Shown: piece after piece, positions 16,974-27,765 of the stretch
How the letters are laid out: each line of letters starts with the position of its first letter
Numbering within the stretch: position 1 is the stretch's first letter
DNA from: Rhodanobacter sp. B05
GTDB taxonomy: Bacteria > Pseudomonadota > Gammaproteobacteria > Xanthomonadales > Rhodanobacteraceae
DNA length: 64,000 bases
Assembly: GCF_002001085.1 (NCBI RefSeq)
Contig: NZ_MUNU01000008.1
Location: 83,406-147,405 of the forward strand
Reading direction: 5' to 3'
Translations under genes and position numbers: made by a program
The notes under the pieces: model-generated
Seen by the model: only the letters and a program-made list of their open reading frames with translations
Databases searched by the model: none
Told to the model about the DNA's origin: nothing

Positions 16974-19025
16974 ATGACCGATTCGTCGCTGGACCAGCAG
17001 TGCATCAACACGCTTCGCTTCCTCTCGGTGGACATGGTGCAGAAGGCGGACAGTGGCCATCCCGGCCTGCCGCTCGACGCGGCGCCGATGGCCTATGTGT
17101 TGTGGACGAAGCACATGAAATATCACCCGGCCGATCCGCAGTGGGCCGATCGTGATCGCTTCGTGCTGTCCGCCGGACATGGTTCGGCCCTGCTCTACAG
17201 CCTGCTGCACATGACCGGCTACGGCGTGTCGCTGGACGACATCAAGCAGTTCCGCCAATGGGGCAGCAAGACGCCGGGGCATCCCGAATACGGCCACACG
17301 CCGGGCGTGGAAGTCACCACCGGCCCGCTCGGCCAGGGCCTGGCCAACGCGGTGGGCATGGCGATCGGCGAGGCGCAGCTGGCGGCGACCTACAACCGCG
17401 ACGGCCACACGGTGATCGATCACCGCACCTGGGTGATCGTCGGTGACGGCGACCTGATGGAAGGCGTGGCGTCGGAGGCCGCCTCGCTGGCCGGCCATCT
17501 GAAACTCGGCAAGCTGGTGTGCCTGTACGACGACAACTACGTGACGCTGGCCGCCGGTACCGATATCACCTTCACCGAAGATCGGGCAAAGCGCTTCGAG
17601 GCGTATGGCTGGCAGACGATCAAGGTCGCCGACGGCAACGACGTCGCCGCGATCGACGCCGCGTTGAATGAAGCCGTGGCCGACACCGCGCGACCGACCC
17701 TGATCCTGGTGCGCACCCACATCGGCTATGGCTCGCCGAAGCAGGACAGTTTCAAGGCGCACGGTTCGCCGCTGGGCGTCGAGGAGGTGAAGGCGACCAA
17801 GCAGAAGCTGGGCTGGCCGCTGGAGCCGGATTTCCTGGTCCCCGAGCCGGCGCTGCAGCATTTCCGCGAGGCCCAGGCGCGCGGCCAGCAGGCGCAGGAC
17901 GACTGGAATGGACGTCTGGACGGCTATGCCAAGGCCTTCCCCGAGCTCGCCGGCGAACTTCGCGCGCGGCTGCATGGCGAGCTTCCGGACGGCTGGGACA
18001 GCGACATCCCGGTATTCGCTGCTGACGCCAAGGGCATCGCCACGCGCGAGGCCGGCGGCAAGGTGATGAATGCGATCGCGCCGAAGCTAGCCGCGCTGTT
18101 CGGCGGCTCGGCCGATCTGGACTCCTCCACCTTCACCAACCTCAAGGGCTTCGGCGACTTCAACCCTGCGGTCACCAAGGGCGAAGACACTCAGGGCTCG
18201 GACAGCGCCGGCTGGAGCGATGCCGGGCGCAACCTGCACTTCGGCGTGCGCGAACATGCGATGGGCGCGATCGTCAACGGGCTCGCCGTGCATGGCGGCT
18301 TCGTGCCGTACGGCTCGACCTTCCTGATCTTCTCCGACTACATGCGCCCGGCGATCCGCCTCGCTGCGCTGATGGGCGTGCATGCGATCCACGTGTTCAC
18401 CCATGACAGCATCGCGCTGGGCGAAGACGGCCCCACCCATCAGCCGGTCGAGCAGCTGGCCAGCCTGCGTGCGATTCCCAACCTCACCGTGATCCGTCCG
18501 GCCGACGCCAACGAGACGGCGGTGGCGTGGAAAGTGGCGGTCGCCACGACCGGTCGGCCGGTACTGTTCGCGCTGTCGCGGCAGAAGCTGCCCACGCTCG
18601 ATCGCACGCGCTACGCCAGCGCGGACGGCGTGCGCCAGGGCGCCTACGTGCTGAGCGACGCGAAGGACGGCAAGCCGGCCCTGATCCTGATCGCCAGCGG
18701 CTCCGAAGTGAGTCTGATCCTGGAAGCCGCCGCGCAGCTCGAAGCTCGCGGCATCGCCGTGCGCTGCGTGTCGATGCCGAGCTGGGAACTGTTCGAGGCG
18801 CAGCCGCAAAGCTATCGCGATGAGGTATTGCCGCCGGACGTCAGCGCCCGGCTGGCGGTGGAAATGGGCGTGGCCCAGGGCTGGCGTCGCTACACCGGCG
18901 AGCATGGCGACATGCTGGGCATCGACCGCTTCGGCGCCTCGGCCCCGGCCGACGCGCTGCTGCGCGAGTACGGCTTCACCGTCGAGAACGTGGTGCAGCG
19001 GGCGAAGGCACTGCTGCAGAAATGA
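16974..19025 (+). CDS. tkt: Transketolase
   Basis: It is thiamine-diphosphate dependent and transfers two-carbon ketol units in the non-oxidative pentose phosphate pathway. It has 683 residues from the ATG at 16974; an upstream extension to 16809 is not protein-like. N-terminal [21 protein letters not shown], the [15 protein letters not shown] loop and the ThDP/Mg motif [19 protein letters not shown] lie in the first third. The pyrimidine-domain signature [13 protein letters not shown] and the [19 protein letters not shown] segment follow. It completes, with tal, the regeneration of hexose phosphates. The Entner-Doudoroff operon ends convergently just after it. Confidence 0.97.
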   Translation: MTDSSLDQQCINTLRFLSVDMVQKADSGHPGLPLDAAPMAYVLWTKHMKYHPADPQWADRDRFVLSAGHGSALLYSLLHMTGYGVSLDDIKQFRQWGSKTPGHPEYGHTPGVEVTTGPLGQGLANAVGMAIGEAQLAATYNRDGHTVIDHRTWVIVGDGDLMEGVASEAASLAGHLKLGKLVCLYDDNYVTLAAGTDITFTEDRAKRFEAYGWQTIKVADGNDVAAIDAALNEAVADTARPTLILVRTHIGYGSPKQDSFKAHGSPLGVEEVKATKQKLGWPLEPDFLVPEPALQHFREAQARGQQAQDDWNGRLDGYAKAFPELAGELRARLHGELPDGWDSDIPVFAADAKGIATREAGGKVMNAIAPKLAALFGGSADLDSSTFTNLKGFGDFNPAVTKGEDTQGSDSAGWSDAGRNLHFGVREHAMGAIVNGLAVHGGFVPYGSTFLIFSDYMRPAIRLAALMGVHAIHVFTHDSIALGEDGPTHQPVEQLASLRAIPNLTVIRPADANETAVAWKVAVATTGRPVLFALSRQKLPTLDRTRYASADGVRQGAYVLSDAKDGKPALILIASGSEVSLILEAAAQLEARGIAVRCVSMPSWELFEAQPQSYRDEVLPPDVSARLAVEMGVAQGWRRYTGEHGDMLGIDRFGASAPADALLREYGFTVENVVQRAKALLQK

Positions 19026-19062
19026 TGCGCGGGGTCAGGCGCGCGCGGCCTGCCTGACCTCG

Positions 19063-19704
19063 TCAGAGGCGGGCCGCCTCGCGCGCCAGCAACTCGATGC
19101 CGGCCCAGTCGCCGGCGCCGAGTTTGTCCGCCGGCGTGAGCCACGAGCCGCCCACGCAGAGCACGTTGGGCAGCGCCAGGAAATCCGCGGCATTGGTCAG
19201 GCTGATGCCGCCGGTGGGGCAGAAGCGGATCTGCGGCAGCGGACTGGCCCAGGCGCCGAGCAGCTTGTGGCCGCCGGCCGGCACTGCGGGGAAGAACTTC
19301 AGGTGGCGATAGCCGCGTTCGAGCAGGCTCATCGCCTCGCTGGCGGTGGCCGCGCCGGGCAGCAGCGGCAGCGCGCTGTCCTCGGCCGCATCGAGCAGGT
19401 ACGGCGAGATGCCTGGCGATACCGCGAAGCGTGCGCCGGCCTGTTGCGCGGCATGCAGGTCGGTTGCGCTCAGCACCGTGCCGACACCCACCACGGCGCC
19501 TTCGACCTCGGCGGCGATCGCACGGATCGCCTCCAGCGCCACCGGCGTGCGCAGGGTCACCTCGATCGCCGGGGTGCCGCCGGCGACCAGCGCGCGGGCC
19601 ATCGGCACCGCGGCCTTCAAGTCATGGATCACCACCACCGGGATGACCCGGGCCAGGCGCATGGTGGCTTCGATTTGCTGCTGCTTCTGCTCGATCAGGC
19701 TCAT
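19063..19704 (-). CDS. eda: 2-dehydro-3-deoxy-phosphogluconate aldolase
   Basis: It cleaves KDPG to pyruvate and glyceraldehyde-3-phosphate, the last step of the Entner-Doudoroff pathway. It has 213 residues. The catalytic Glu48 is in PAIEVTLRTP, GVGTVL follows, and the Schiff-base Lys136 is in RHLKFFPA. The phosphate loop is in FCPTGGISL. It is the last gene of the leftward operon zwf-pgl-edd-eda, separated from edd by 150 bp that contain an inverted REP element. That REP could stabilise or attenuate the message between edd and eda. Confidence 0.96.
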   Translation of the reverse strand: MSLIEQKQQQIEATMRLARVIPVVVIHDLKAAVPMARALVAGGTPAIEVTLRTPVALEAIRAIAAEVEGAVVGVGTVLSATDLHAAQQAGARFAVSPGISPYLLDAAEDSALPLLPGAATASEAMSLLERGYRHLKFFPAVPAGGHKLLGAWASPLPQIRFCPTGGISLTNAADFLALPNVLCVGGSWLTPADKLGAGDWAGIELLAREAARL

Positions 19705-19731
19705 GGTCGGTTCGCTGTGATCTGGTGGTAG

Positions 19732-19841
19732 GTAGGAGCCCGCTCGCGGGCGATGCTCTTCACACGGGATTCGGGATGACCAGACATTCGTCTGTTGAAA
19801 GCCGGGATTCGCAAGAGCATCGCCCGCGAGCGGGCTCCTAC
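19732..19841. repeat. REP-type inverted repeat element, copy 1
   Basis: Arms of about 25 bp (GTAGGAGCCCGCTCGCGGGC...) face each other around a 60-bp core. The core holds a CAGAC...GTCTG dyad and the string GGATGACC. On the other strand the core matches the elements at 63661-63753 and 63779-63882. It sits between edd and eda. Confidence 0.9.
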
Positions 19842-19854
19842 GACGAGATTGAGG

Positions 19855-21672
<1,818 letters not shown>

Positions 21673-21736
21673 GGTCTGGATCCGGAATCGTTGAGAGAAA
21701 AGGCGGAAGCGCAAGCAACAGCATGCGTTCCATGAT

Positions 21737-21882
21737 GTCGACAAGGCGCTTTCCTGCGCCTTGTCGACTCGGCTCGTCCGGCTATCGCCTGACGAGCCTC
21801 CGACCGAGCAACGACTTGCGTCGTTACTCGGCGAGCGACCCATCCGTGGGTCGCTTAGCCGGCGGCTTTCAGCCGCCGGCTA
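21737..21882. repeat. Array of five consecutive hairpins between pgl and edd
   Basis: Five dyads follow with almost no gap. Their spans are 21737-21768 (13-bp perfect stem, 6-nt loop), 21771-21798 (8-bp stem), 21805-21830 (11-bp stem, one mismatch), 21834-21855 (9-bp perfect stem, loop TCCG) and 21856-21882 (12-bp perfect stem, 3-nt loop). The last overlaps the pgl stop codon. None has a following U-run, so they are not ordinary terminators. Confidence 0.9.
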
Positions 21883-22593
21883 AGGGCACCAGTACACCGC
21901 CACCGGCACGCGTTGCTGGGTCAGCACGGCGCGCACCGGGTAATCGCGCGCGGCGCCGAGGCCGAGCCGGGCATCGGCGAGCAGGTCGCGCTTCTTCTCG
22001 CCGGACACCAGCAGGTACAGCGCGCGGGTTTCGAGCAGGGTGGGCAGGGTCAGCGTGATGCGCGGCTCGCCGGCGTCGGGCGCATGCATCGGCAGCACGC
22101 GTGTCTTGCCGTGCAGATCCAGCGCCTCGGCCAGGTGATCGCCACCGGGAAAGAACGAGGCGGTGTGACCGTCCTCGCCCATGCCCAGCACCACCACGTC
22201 GAACGGCAGCGGCAGTGCGTCGATGCGCGCGTTGGCTTCGGCCAGGCCGGTTTCCGGGGTGGCGTCGCCGGTGTATAGAGGAATCAGTCGGGCACGGCTC
22301 GCGGCGTTTTGCAGCAAGTGCGATTTCACCAGTCGTGCGTTCGAGCGTTCGTCGCTGTCCGGCACCCAGCGTTCGTCCACCAGGGTCACCAGCACCTTCG
22401 TCCAGTCCAGCTTTTCGCGCGAAAGACGCTCGAAGAAATCCTTCGGCGTGCTGCCACCGGATACGGCCAGCACGGCGTGGTCGCGTTCGCTCAGGGCGGT
22501 GCGCAGGCGTTCGGCCACGCGCTCGGCCAGTGCCCGGGCCTGGGCCTGGCTGTCGGTGAAGCTGTGGGTGGTGACGTTCAGTGGCGTGCTCAT
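21880..22593 (-). CDS. pgl: 6-phosphogluconolactonase
   Basis: It hydrolyses 6-phosphogluconolactone to 6-phosphogluconate. It has 237 residues, DevB/SOL type. Signatures are AVSGGSTPKDFFERL (about 43-57), LVDERWVPDSDERSNA (about 71-86) and VVVLGMGEDGHTASFFPG (about 133-150), the last with the catalytic His. It lies 87 nt after the second zwf in the same direction and supplies the second step of the operon. Its stop codon lies inside the last of the five hairpins that separate it from edd. Confidence 0.95.
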   Translation of the reverse strand: MSTPLNVTTHSFTDSQAQARALAERVAERLRTALSERDHAVLAVSGGSTPKDFFERLSREKLDWTKVLVTLVDERWVPDSDERSNARLVKSHLLQNAASRARLIPLYTGDATPETGLAEANARIDALPLPFDVVVLGMGEDGHTASFFPGGDHLAEALDLHGKTRVLPMHAPDAGEPRITLTLPTLLETRALYLLVSGEKKRDLLADARLGLGAARDYPVRAVLTQQRVPVAVYWCP

Positions 22594-22680
22594 GGCGGAT
22601 CGGGCTACGGGGTGGGCGGGACGGGGCAGCCTGCCGCAACAGGTGCAGGCAGCGGGTGAAGCGCGGGTAAAGACGGACGT

Positions 22681-24144
22681 CTATTCATTGTCGTCGTGCC
22701 AGGTGCGACCGTCGCGCTCGATCAGCGCCACCGAGGCGCTCGGCCCCCAGCTGCCGGCCGCGTAGGGACGCGGCGTCTCGCCGCTGGCCGACCACGCGGC
22801 CAGGATCGGACCGGCCCAGCGCCATGCGGCCTCGACCTCGTCGCGACGCATGAACAGGGTTGGGTTGCCGCGCACGACGTCGAGCAGCAGGCGTTCGTAC
22901 GCATCGGGCTGCTGCACGCCGAACGCCTCGGCGAAGCTCATGTCCAGCGGCACGTGACGCAGGCGCAGGCCGCCGGGGCCGGGGTGCTTGATCGTCAGCC
23001 ACAGCTTCACGCCTTCGTCCGGCTGCAGCCGCAGCACCAGCCGGTTCTGTGCCAGCGTGCCGGAGCCGGCGGCGAAGATCGAATGCGGCACTGGCTTGAA
23101 TGTCACCACGATTTCCGAGACCCGTTCCGGCATGCGTTTGCCGGTGCGCAGGTAGAACGGCACGCCGGCCCAGCGCCAGTTGGCGATCTCCGCCTTCAGC
23201 GCCACGAAGGTCTCGGTGTTGGACCTGGTGTTGCCCAGTTCCTCCTGGTAACCCGGCACGTGGTCGCCTTCGGCGACGCCGGCGCGGTACTGGCCGCGCA
23301 CGGTGAGCGAGCCCACGTTGGCGTCGCCGATCGGCCTGAGCGCGTTGAGCACCTTCAGCTTCTCGTCGCGCACCGCGTCCGGCGCCAGCGACGACGGCGG
23401 TTCCATCGCCACCATGCACAACAGCTGCAGCATGTGGTTCTGCACCATGTCGCGCAGCGCGCCGGCATGGTCGTAGTAACCGGCGCGGTGGCCCACGCCG
23501 ACGGTTTCGGCGACGGTGATCTGCACGTGGTCGATGTGCGCCGAGTTCCACAGCGGCTCGAACAAGGCGTTGCCGAAGCGCAGCACCAGCAGGTTCTGCA
23601 CGGTTTCCTTGCCGAGGTAGTGGTCGATGCGGAAGGTCTGCGATTCGCTGAAGACCTTGCCCACCGCGTCGTTGATGCGGTTCGCGCTGTCCAGGTCGCG
23701 GCCGATGGGTTTTTCCATCACCACGCGCGATTGCCCCAGGTTCAGCCCGTGCTCGCCAAGGCGCCGGCACAGGTCGACGAAAAGCTCGGGCGAGGTGGAC
23801 AGGTAGAACACCCGCACGTGTTCGGGCTCGGCCTTGATCAGCGCGGCGAAGTCGTCCCAGCCGTCGTCCTTGCGCGCATCGAGCGGACGGTAGAACACCT
23901 GCTTCAGGAATTCGTCGAGCTTGGCGGCATCGCAGATCTTCAGCAGCGCCTCGCGCAGTTGCGCGCGGTAGCCGGCGTCGTCAAGCGCCTCGCGGGCGAT
24001 CCCGACGATGCGGCTGCTGGCCGGAATCTGGCCGTCGAGAAAGCGGTGGAACAGGGCCGGCAGCAGCTTGCGCACGGCGAGGTCGCCGGTGCCGCCGAAG
24101 ATGACCAGGTCGAACGGTTCTACCGATTGCTGGGAAGCTGTCAC
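22681..24144 (-). CDS. zwf: Glucose-6-phosphate 1-dehydrogenase (second paralogue)
   Basis: This is the first gene of the Entner-Doudoroff operon. It has 487 residues. The nucleotide-binding motif IFGGTGDLAVRKLLPAL spans about 15-31, MEKPIGRDLDSA 143-154 and RIDHYLGKE 172-180, followed by QNHMLQLLCMVAMEPPSS. The length and signatures match the classical proteobacterial Zwf, closer to the usual form than the paralogue at 8514-9920. Divergent from a GntR regulator whose upstream region carries TACCA repeats, so the operon and the amino-sugar genes may share control. The duplication lets the cell make one enzyme for the pentose phosphate cluster and one for Entner-Doudoroff. Confidence 0.97.
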   Translation of the reverse strand: MTASQQSVEPFDLVIFGGTGDLAVRKLLPALFHRFLDGQIPASSRIVGIAREALDDAGYRAQLREALLKICDAAKLDEFLKQVFYRPLDARKDDGWDDFAALIKAEPEHVRVFYLSTSPELFVDLCRRLGEHGLNLGQSRVVMEKPIGRDLDSANRINDAVGKVFSESQTFRIDHYLGKETVQNLLVLRFGNALFEPLWNSAHIDHVQITVAETVGVGHRAGYYDHAGALRDMVQNHMLQLLCMVAMEPPSSLAPDAVRDEKLKVLNALRPIGDANVGSLTVRGQYRAGVAEGDHVPGYQEELGNTRSNTETFVALKAEIANWRWAGVPFYLRTGKRMPERVSEIVVTFKPVPHSIFAAGSGTLAQNRLVLRLQPDEGVKLWLTIKHPGPGGLRLRHVPLDMSFAEAFGVQQPDAYERLLLDVVRGNPTLFMRRDEVEAAWRWAGPILAAWSASGETPRPYAAGSWGPSASVALIERDGRTWHDDNE

Positions 24145-24219
24145 GCGAGTACCTCGACACGTTGCCGGTGGTGGGCAGGGGCCTGCATCGCGGCGCCTGC
24201 GCCGGGTGGGCGATGATCA

Positions 24220-24247
24220 TACCAGTGAAATACCACCAAAACTACCA
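24220..24247. promoter_or_regulatory. Candidate operator: three phased TACCA repeats
   Basis: TACCA occurs at 24220-24224, 24231-24235 and 24243-24247, spaced 11 and 12 bp, about one helical turn. The inverse TGGTA occurs at 24354-24358, just before gntR. This lies in the divergent zwf/gntR promoter region. GntR-family operators often contain TGGT/ACCA half-sites; the link here is inferred. Confidence 0.4.
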
Positions 24248-24370
24248 GCCTGCATACGAATTCATTCCGGCGACCATGGCCGAAGAAATGGCATGCTGCA
24301 GGCGGGTTTTGAAAGCCCTTGTGTTCAGCCGACTTGCGGCATGTGGATATGTATTGGTATTGTTCGCGTC

Positions 24371-25123
24371 ATGCAAACCGCCTTGACCACGGAATACCGC
24401 CGGATCTGCCATGACCCGGCCAATCACCAGCCGCTGGCTTATCTACGCCTGCGCCAGGCGATCCGCAACGTGGTGCAGCAGCGCGACATCGAGCCCGGCC
24501 ATGCGCTGCCCAGCGAGCGTGACCTGTCGCATGCGCTGATGCTGTCGCGGGTGACCGTGCGCAAGGCGATCGCCGGCCTGGTCGAGGAAGGCCTGCTGAC
24601 CCAGCGCCACGGCGCCGGCACCTTCATCGCCGAACGCATCGTCAAGCCGATGTCGCGGCTGACCAGTTTCACCGAGGACCTGCGCGAGCGCGGCCTGCGC
24701 CCGCGTTCGGAGTTCTTCGAGCGGGTGGTCGGCGAAGTCACCCCCGAGGAGGCGATGGCGATGAACCTGTCGCCGGGCACCCTGGTGGCACGACTGCATC
24801 GCGTGCGCTACGGCCAGGACGAACCGCTGGCGATCGAACGCAGCGTGGTGCCGGCCAGCGTGCTGCCCGATCCGCTGCTGGTGCACGACTCGCTGTACGA
24901 GGCGCTGGAAAAACTCGGCTGTCGCCCGCGCCGCGCCCTGCAGCGATTGCGCGCGGTGTCGCTCAACCTGCAGCAGGCGCGCCTGCTGCATGTCGCGGTG
25001 GGCAGCGCCGGGCTGAACATCGAACGGCGCAGTTTCCTCGACGACGGCCGCGTGGTCGAGTTCACCACTTCCTGGTATCGCGGCGACATCTACGATTTCG
25101 TCGCCGAACTGCACACCGACTGA
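24371..25123 (+). CDS. GntR/HutC-family transcriptional regulator
   Basis: The protein has 250 residues. The N-terminal winged helix (LPSERDLSHALMLSRVTVRKAIAGLVEEGLLTQRHGAGTFIA, about 47-88) is of GntR type. The C-terminal UTRA domain (about 100-245) binds an effector, in NagR/NagQ-like members glucosamine-6-P or GlcNAc-6-P. It lies 9 nt before the nagB-II type gene and is followed by nagA, so control of amino-sugar catabolism is likely. The ATG at 24371 is chosen over the long upstream frame, which overlaps the zwf promoter region. Confidence 0.9.
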   Translation: MQTALTTEYRRICHDPANHQPLAYLRLRQAIRNVVQQRDIEPGHALPSERDLSHALMLSRVTVRKAIAGLVEEGLLTQRHGAGTFIAERIVKPMSRLTSFTEDLRERGLRPRSEFFERVVGEVTPEEAMAMNLSPGTLVARLHRVRYGQDEPLAIERSVVPASVLPDPLLVHDSLYEALEKLGCRPRRALQRLRAVSLNLQQARLLHVAVGSAGLNIERRSFLDDGRVVEFTTSWYRGDIYDFVAELHTD

Positions 25124-25132
25124 AGGACGCGC

Positions 25133-26164
25133 ATGACCGCCAGCCACACCCTGATGTATCGCGAAGCACACGAGTCCGCCGAGGTCGTGGCGCGTCAGTT
25201 CGCCGCCAACGAAGCGGTGGTCAGCGCACTGGCCGCCACGCTGCGCGCCGCGCCGCCGCGCTTCATCGTCACCTGCGCGCGCGGCAGTTCCGACCACGCC
25301 GCGGCCTACGCCAAGTACGTCTTCGAGACCCAGCTCGGCATCGTCACCGCCTCCGCCTCGCCGTCGGTCACCTCGGTTTACGCCGCCGAGCAGTGCTGGC
25401 AGGGCGCGTTGTTCATCGCGATCTCGCAATCGGGCAAGAGCCCGGACCTGCTGCGCAATGCGCAGGCGGCCAAGGTGGCTGGTGCACGGGTGGTGGCGCT
25501 GGTCAACGTGGAGGATTCGCCGCTGGCCGCGCTGGCCGACACGGTGATCCCGCTGCATGCGGGACCGGAGCGCAGCGTGGCGGCGACCAAGAGCTACATC
25601 GCCGCGCTGGCCGCGGTGCTGCATTTGTGCGCGCGCTGGCGCGGCGACGACGAACTGGCCGCGGCGCTGCGCGCCCTGCCCGATGCCTTGCGTGCCGGTT
25701 GGGATGCGGATTGGTCTGCGCTCAGCGAAGGCCTGGTCGACGCGCACAACCTGTTCGTGGTCGGCCGCGGCTTCGGCCTCGGCATCGCGCTGGAGGCGGC
25801 GCTGAAATTCAAGGAAACCTGCGGGCTGCACGCCGAGGCGTTCAGCGCGGCCGAGGTCAAGCACGGGCCGATGGCCCTGGTCGGGCCGGACTTCCCGGTG
25901 CTCTGCTTCGCCCAGGACGACGACACGCTGGCGAGCACGCTGGCGGTGGCGAACGAGTTCCGCGCCCGCGGCGCGCAGGTATTCGTGGCGGCGCCGGGCC
26001 AGCTCGGCGCCGGCGCGCTGCCGGTGCCCGCCGGCCTGCCGGCGTTGTGCACGCCGCTGCTGATCATCCAGAGCTTCTATCGTGCGGCCAGCGAACTGGC
26101 GCTGCGCCGTGGCTTCAATCCCGATGTGCCGCCGCATCTGAACAAGGTTACGGAAACGGTCTAG
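25133..26164 (+). CDS. nagB: SIS-domain glucosamine-6-phosphate deaminase (NagB-II type)
   Basis: It has 343 residues with two SIS domains and no glutaminase domain, so it resembles the C-terminal half of GlmS. VTCARGSSDHAAAYAKYV (about 44-61) and ISQSGKSPDLL (about 97-107) bind the sugar phosphate. AATKSYIAALAAVLHL and a second domain with VGRGFGLGIALEAALKFKETC follow. The HLNKVTETV end is typical of the family. In the nag operons of xanthomonads and shewanellas this enzyme replaces NagB and makes fructose-6-P plus ammonia. Its position between a GntR regulator and nagA supports this over an agmatine- or fructosamine-type role. Confidence 0.88.
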   Translation: MTASHTLMYREAHESAEVVARQFAANEAVVSALAATLRAAPPRFIVTCARGSSDHAAAYAKYVFETQLGIVTASASPSVTSVYAAEQCWQGALFIAISQSGKSPDLLRNAQAAKVAGARVVALVNVEDSPLAALADTVIPLHAGPERSVAATKSYIAALAAVLHLCARWRGDDELAAALRALPDALRAGWDADWSALSEGLVDAHNLFVVGRGFGLGIALEAALKFKETCGLHAEAFSAAEVKHGPMALVGPDFPVLCFAQDDDTLASTLAVANEFRARGAQVFVAAPGQLGAGALPVPAGLPALCTPLLIIQSFYRAASELALRRGFNPDVPPHLNKVTETV

Positions 26165-26186
26165 TCGAGAGCTGACCGGAACAGTC

Positions 26187-26280
26187 GTTCGCCCTGAGCG
26201 TAGGCCGCAAGGCCGAAGTCGAAGGGTGCGCGGAGACACTTCGACTTCGCTCGTTGGCGCGAGCTACGCTCAGTGCGAAC
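26187..26280. repeat. Nested inverted repeat between nagB and nagA
   Basis: Outer arms GTTCGCCCTGAGCGTAG (26187-26203) and CTACGCTCAGTGCGAAC (26264-26280) match except for one base. Inner arms GAAGTCGAAG (from 26215) and CTTCGACTTC (to 26248) also pair. It forms a long structure in the operon mRNA. It differs in sequence from the REP family at 19.7, 44.5 and 63.7 kb. Confidence 0.85.
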
Positions 26281-26306
26281 GGGTTGGGAAAATCCTGGAA
26301 TCCATC

Positions 26307-27458
26307 ATGACGACCGCCCTCACCCACGCCCGCGTACTCACCCCCGAAGGTTGGCGCGATGATCTCGCCGTCGTGCTGGATGGCGGGCGCATTGCCGGCT
26401 TGCTGCCAGCGTCCGCTCCTGGCCTGCAAAACATGCCGCGACAAGACCTCGGCGGCGCGATGCTGCTGCCCGGTTTCATCGACGTGCAGGTCAACGGCGG
26501 CGGCGGCGTGCTGTTCAACGAGGCGCCGACGGTGGAGACGATCCGCCGGATCGGCACCGTGCATCGACGCTACGGCACCACCGGCTTCCTGCCGACGCTG
26601 ATCAGCGACGAGCCCGCCGTGATGCGCGCCGCGCTGGTCGCGGTCGAGCAGGCGCTGGAAGAGGGCGTGCCCGGGCTGCTCGGCATCCATCTGGAAGGTC
26701 CGTACCTCGCGCCCGCGCGCAAGGGCGTGCACGACGCGAAGTATTTCCACGTGCCGGGCCGCGAGGAGCTGGCCTTGCTGTGCGCGCCGCATCGTGGCAT
26801 CCGTCTGATCACGCTGGCGCCGGATCAGGTGCCACCCGAGAGCATTCGTGCGCTGGACGATGCCGGCGTGATCGTCTGCGCCGGCCATACCGCCGCCGAC
26901 TACGCCACCACGCGCGTTGCGCTCGACGCCGGCGTGCGCGGCTTCACCCATCTGTTCAACGCGATGACGCCGTTCGGCAGCCGCGAGCCCGGCGTGGTCG
27001 GCGCCGCGCTGGAAGATCCGCACAGCTGGTGCGGCATCATCGTCGACGGCCACCACGTGCATCCGGCCAGCCTGCGCGTGGCGATCGCCGCGAAGGCGCC
27101 CGGCAAGATGCTGCTGGTCACCGACGCGATGCCGCCGGTCGGCGCCGACTCACCCGAATACGTGCTCAACGGCGAAACCATCATCGTCAGGGACGGCATA
27201 TGCCAGACCGCGCAGGGCGTGCTCGCCGGTTCGGCGCTGGACATGGCCACCGCGGTGCGCAACACCGTGCAGATGCTTGGGTTGCCGCTGGAAGAGGCCG
27301 TGCGCATGGCCAGCACTTATCCGGCAGAGTTTCTCGGACTGCATGCCATATGCGGCCGTATCGATCCGGGCTGCAACGCCGATCTGGTGCTGATGGACGA
27401 CGACTATTGCGTGCTGCGGAGCTGGATTGGCGGCATGGACGTGCCGGAGCGCCGGTAG
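26307..27458 (+). CDS. nagA: N-acetylglucosamine-6-phosphate deacetylase
   Basis: It removes the acetyl group from GlcNAc-6-P to give GlcN-6-P. It has 383 residues from the ATG at 26307; the upstream frame runs through the inverted repeat. PGFIDVQVNGGGGVLFN (about 50-66), LLGIHLEGPYLAPARKGVH (about 127-145) with the metal-binding Glu, CAGHTAADY, GFTHLFNAMTPF and LLVTDAMPPVG with the catalytic Asp are all present. It follows the deaminase by 142 bp. No GlcNAc kinase, transporter or chitinase gene is in the window. Confidence 0.96.
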   Translation: MTTALTHARVLTPEGWRDDLAVVLDGGRIAGLLPASAPGLQNMPRQDLGGAMLLPGFIDVQVNGGGGVLFNEAPTVETIRRIGTVHRRYGTTGFLPTLISDEPAVMRAALVAVEQALEEGVPGLLGIHLEGPYLAPARKGVHDAKYFHVPGREELALLCAPHRGIRLITLAPDQVPPESIRALDDAGVIVCAGHTAADYATTRVALDAGVRGFTHLFNAMTPFGSREPGVVGAALEDPHSWCGIIVDGHHVHPASLRVAIAAKAPGKMLLVTDAMPPVGADSPEYVLNGETIIVRDGICQTAQGVLAGSALDMATAVRNTVQMLGLPLEEAVRMASTYPAEFLGLHAICGRIDPGCNADLVLMDDDYCVLRSWIGGMDVPERR

Positions 27459-27509
27459 GAGCGACTTCAGTGGACAGGGGTTTGGAAATCGGCGTCAGAT
27501 ACGAAATGG

Positions 27510-27764
27510 TCAGGCGGCGTTATCGAGCTGCCAGCCGGGAAACACCAACACGGCAGGATGGCAGTGAAGGGCGGTTGCCAGTGTCTTGGCCCGCTCCACG
27601 CCCAGGTTGACGCGTCCGTTCTCGATACTGGAGATGGTGGTCTGGGGAATGCCGCACAGTGCAGAAAGCCGGGTCTGGCTGAGGCCCTGAAGCTCACGGA
27701 TGATCCGCACCGATTCTCCAGGCGAGACATCGATGCGCTTCTTGGCGGGAGTGTATTTACGCAT
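27510..27764 (-). CDS. HigA-like antitoxin (XRE family)
   Basis: The protein has 84 residues and a Cro/C1-type helix-turn-helix: SVRIIRELQGLSQTRLSALCGIPQTTISSIENGRVNLGVERAKTLATAL (about 18-66). It lies 1 nt after the toxin gene, in the toxin-first order usual for HigBA. In the family the antitoxin binds the toxin and represses the operon through an operator in the promoter. A 16-bp dyad in the promoter (28068-28083) is the obvious candidate. Confidence 0.85.
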   Translation of the reverse strand: MRKYTPAKKRIDVSPGESVRIIRELQGLSQTRLSALCGIPQTTISSIENGRVNLGVERAKTLATALHCHPAVLVFPGWQLDNAA

Positions 27765-27765
27765 A

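Noticed and set aside
22696..24216. A 506-residue plus-strand frame opposite the second zwf
   Set aside because: It is an antisense shadow without motifs; the minus strand has intact G6PDH signatures.
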